Both the position numbers and the translations under genes were made by a program. From the NCBI GenBank assembly GCA_945921355.1, contig CAMEKM010000009.1, forward strand, positions 1 to 43,401: a stretch of 43,401 bases of DNA, read 5' to 3'. The first letter of the stretch is position 1. Each line of letters starts with the position of its first letter. Shown one piece after another: positions 41,279-43,401 of the stretch. This stretch comes from an uncultured Bacteroidales bacterium (GTDB lineage: Bacteria > Bacteroidota > Bacteroidia > Bacteroidales > Paludibacteraceae). The notes below the pieces were generated by a model. The model did not search any database, was not told the DNA's origin, and saw nothing but the letters and a program-made list of their open reading frames with translations.

Positions 41279-43297
41279 ATGAACAAACCAATTGTATTTT
41301 TATTATCGCTTATGGCACTAACAGCATGCACAAAGCAACAGACTACGGGTATTCATCTGGAGAACTTGGATACGACCGCAGTGGCACAAAACGATTTCTA
41401 CCAATACGCTTGCGGTGGATGGATGAAGAATAACCCTATTCCAGACGAATACAGCCGTTTTGGTTCGTTTGATAAGTTGGGATTGAGCAATCTCGAGCAA
41501 GTGAACGGACTGATTGCTGATATCGCAGCAGGGACACATAAGATGGGTAGTATTCCTCAAAAGATTGGAGACGTATATAACCTGTCGATGGACACCGCAC
41601 GCCGCAATCAAGAGGGTATTGCGCCCGTATTACCCGTACTGCAAGAGATTGAGAATGTGACCGATAAGGCGCAATGGTCGGAAGTACTGGGCAAAGCGAT
41701 GGACTTTGGGCTATGGGCTATGTATGTGGATGCCGATGCTATGAATTCGAGCATGAATATCCTGAACGAGTACCAAGCAGGTTTTGCGCTCAGCCAGAAA
41801 GATTATTATATTGATGAAGATGAGCACACCAAACATATCCGCGAGGAGTATGTGAAGCATGTGGAGAAGATGTTTGAGTTGTTTGGTCAGGAGAACGCAG
41901 CCGAGAAAGCGGCTACTGTTTTGCGATTGGAAACTCGTTTGGCAAAGGCAGCGCTGAGCAATGTAGAGTTGCGCGACCCAGTGGCAAACTACAACAAGAT
42001 GTCGGTAGAGGAGTTGCAAAATTTGGTTCCTGAGGTGGATTGGCAAGTGTATTTTGCCGGGTTGAACATCGCTCCTGATAGTTTGTCAGTAGGTCAAGTG
42101 CGTCACTTGCAAGAGGCAGGTAAAATGCTGGCAGAGGAGTCGTTGGAAGACATGAAGACTTTGTTTACATGGCAAGTGATTGACGGCAGTGCGGACTTCT
42201 TGACCGAGGAGATTTTTATGCAGAACTTTGCGTTCTACGGTCGCATCCTGAGCGGAAGACAAGAGCCTACTCCACTCTGGAAACGCGCAGTAGCGATGGT
42301 GAATGGTACACTGGGCGAAGCTGTGGGACAAATGTATGTGGAGAAATACTTCCCAGAGGAGAACAAAGAGCGTATGATAGGTTTGGTGAAGAACTTGCAA
42401 GTGGCATTGGGTGAAAGAATTCAAGCCCTGGAGTGGATGTCGGATGAGACCAAAGAGAAGGCCATGGAGAAACTCAGCACCTTCACCGTGAAGATTGGTT
42501 ATCCAGATAAATGGCGCGATTATACGGCTTTGGAGATTGACCCTAAGTTGACTTATTATGCTAATATTCAGCGTGCTGCAAAGTTTGAGCAAGATTATTC
42601 GTTGTCATTCTTGGGCAAGCCAGTGGACAAGGATAAATGGTTTATGACCCCACAAACCGTGAACGCATATTACAACCCTGCGACCAACGAGATTTGTTTC
42701 CCTGCAGGTATTCTGCAATACCCATTCTTCGATATGAACGCGGACGATGCGTTTAACTATGGTGCTATTGGCGTGGTGATTGGTCATGAGATGACCCACG
42801 GTTTTGATGACCAAGGTAGTCAGTTTGACAAGGACGGTAACTTGATTAACTGGTGGACAGAGGAAGATCGTGCACGCTTTGAGGAGCGCACCAAAGTGAT
42901 GGAGGAGTATTTCAATGCCATTGAAGTAGCCCCTGGCGTATATGCGAATGGTGCCTTTACTTTGGGCGAGAATATCGCTGACCACGGTGGTTTGCAAGTG
43001 GCGTTCCAAGCGTTTAAGAATGCGCAAAAGGCGAAAGGCAATGAGGCGATGAGGCAATTAGGCGATGAGGCAGGGTTCACACCAGAGCAACGCTTCTTCT
43101 TGGCATATGCGAATGTATGGGCAGGTAATATCCGTCCAGAGGAAGTATTGCAACGCACGAAGTCAGACCCTCACTCGCTCGGTCGTTGGCGTGTAAACGG
43201 CGCATTGCCACATATCGGTGCATGGTATGAGGCATGGAATGTGACAGAGGAGTCACCATTGTATCTTGCACCAGAAAAACGTGTAAGTATTTGGTAA
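41279..43297 (+). CDS. M13 family zinc metallopeptidase (PepO/neprilysin-like) lipoprotein
   Basis: A 672-residue protein with a lipoprotein signal (MNKPIVFLLSLMALTAC). The N-terminal M13 domain starts with NDFYQYACGGWMKNNPIP. The catalytic domain has VNAYYNPATNEICFPAGIL, zinc motif HEMTH in IGHEMTHGFDDQG, third ligand in GENIADHGG, and FTPEQRFFLAYANVWAG; it ends in VSIW. It degrades peptides up to a few kDa, probably in the periplasm. A repeat-derived stretch (KGNEAMRQLGDEAG) sits just before FTPEQRF. I chose ATG at 41279, which lies 40 bp after the promoter. Confidence 0.94.
   Translation: MNKPIVFLLSLMALTACTKQQTTGIHLENLDTTAVAQNDFYQYACGGWMKNNPIPDEYSRFGSFDKLGLSNLEQVNGLIADIAAGTHKMGSIPQKIGDVYNLSMDTARRNQEGIAPVLPVLQEIENVTDKAQWSEVLGKAMDFGLWAMYVDADAMNSSMNILNEYQAGFALSQKDYYIDEDEHTKHIREEYVKHVEKMFELFGQENAAEKAATVLRLETRLAKAALSNVELRDPVANYNKMSVEELQNLVPEVDWQVYFAGLNIAPDSLSVGQVRHLQEAGKMLAEESLEDMKTLFTWQVIDGSADFLTEEIFMQNFAFYGRILSGRQEPTPLWKRAVAMVNGTLGEAVGQMYVEKYFPEENKERMIGLVKNLQVALGERIQALEWMSDETKEKAMEKLSTFTVKIGYPDKWRDYTALEIDPKLTYYANIQRAAKFEQDYSLSFLGKPVDKDKWFMTPQTVNAYYNPATNEICFPAGILQYPFFDMNADDAFNYGAIGVVIGHEMTHGFDDQGSQFDKDGNLINWWTEEDRARFEERTKVMEEYFNAIEVAPGVYANGAFTLGENIADHGGLQVAFQAFKNAQKAKGNEAMRQLGDEAGFTPEQRFFLAYANVWAGNIRPEEVLQRTKSDPHSLGRWRVNGALPHIGAWYEAWNVTEESPLYLAPEKRVSIW
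43029..43072. repeat. In-frame GGCGATGAGGC-type repeat inside the M13 peptidase gene
   Basis: AGGCGAAAGGC, AATGAGGCGATGAGGC and AATTAGGCGATGAGGC follow each other and encode KGNEAMRQLGDEA. Same family as in grpE and the MBOAT gene. Confidence 0.75.
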
Positions 43298-43401
43298 AAT
43301 AATGCGCTGTGCGTATGAAATTTAGCTTCGCTGAAACCCATTGCAAGCAATGAACAATTAGCCCTGCGGGCTGAAAATTCATGAAGTAACCTTTCACGAA
43401 G
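43298..43401. other. Hairpin-rich tail after the M13 peptidase gene
   Basis: No gene is seen. Short self-pairing units follow each other: AGC-TTC-GCT, CATTGC-AA-GCAATG and AGCCC-TGC-GGGCT. Any one may terminate the transcript; none has a long T-run. The window ends here. Confidence 0.55.

Overview
The window comes from a member of the Bacteroidota, most likely an uncultured Bacteroidales. Three things point there: promoters of the TTTG / 20-bp spacer / TAnnTTTG type ahead of several genes, type IX secretion (T9SS) hallmarks (the PorX regulator and an M6 protease with a C-terminal sorting tail), and phylum-typical families (Wzi, DUF5686, GH13 branching enzyme, AraC type). No rRNA, tRNA, intact insertion sequence or CRISPR array was seen. 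Housekeeping genes look moderately GC-rich, while the Wzi/glycosyltransferase block, the SGNH gene and the type III mod gene look clearly AT-rich by eye.

Layout. 1-3 kb: end of an MlaF-like ATPase, a stand-alone M6 prodomain protein, a full M6 protease with a T9SS tail, and exonuclease III. 3-9.6 kb: a tightly overlapping envelope-polysaccharide operon (lptB, kelch lipoprotein, Wzi, glycosyltransferase, glycosyltransferase-kinase fusion, O-antigen ligase-like protein). 9.6-13.8 kb, minus strand: grpE-dnaJ followed by a TonB-receptor-like outer-membrane protein. 14.2-17 kb: a structured RNA, then an MBOAT acyltransferase and SGNH partner. 17.2-25.8 kb: DUF454 protein, cysteine-rich lipoprotein, PASTA protein, rluD, porX, nuclease-fold protein, rpmH, rbfA, LolC/E-like permease, lipoprotein, xerD. 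25.8-29.1 kb: DUF5686 protein and an AraC regulator. 29.2-34.7 kb: a defence locus with truncated rhuM and type III res/mod, preceded by a second structured RNA. 34.7-36 kb: repeats and small ORFs that look like an eroded mobile segment. 36-41.1 kb, minus strand: the operon glgB-nagB-cysS-DUF5715. 41.2-43.3 kb: an M13 peptidase transcribed divergently from glgB.

The most striking observation is a pair of paralogous RNAs at about 14.2-14.5 kb (+) and 34.4-34.7 kb (-). Both follow a promoter of this type, share a block of about 60 nt, and fold into the same long rod although most helix sequences differ by compensating changes. This resembles 6S RNA. Both end in an intrinsic terminator just upstream of a same-strand gene (MBOAT; mod).

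The second theme is short-period repeats (heptamers such as TTTAGTG, GTTGACA and GGTTAGA; GGCGATGA-like octamers; small hairpin modules). They fill gene ends and also appear in frame inside cysS, grpE, glgB, the MBOAT gene, the M13 peptidase and a signal peptide.
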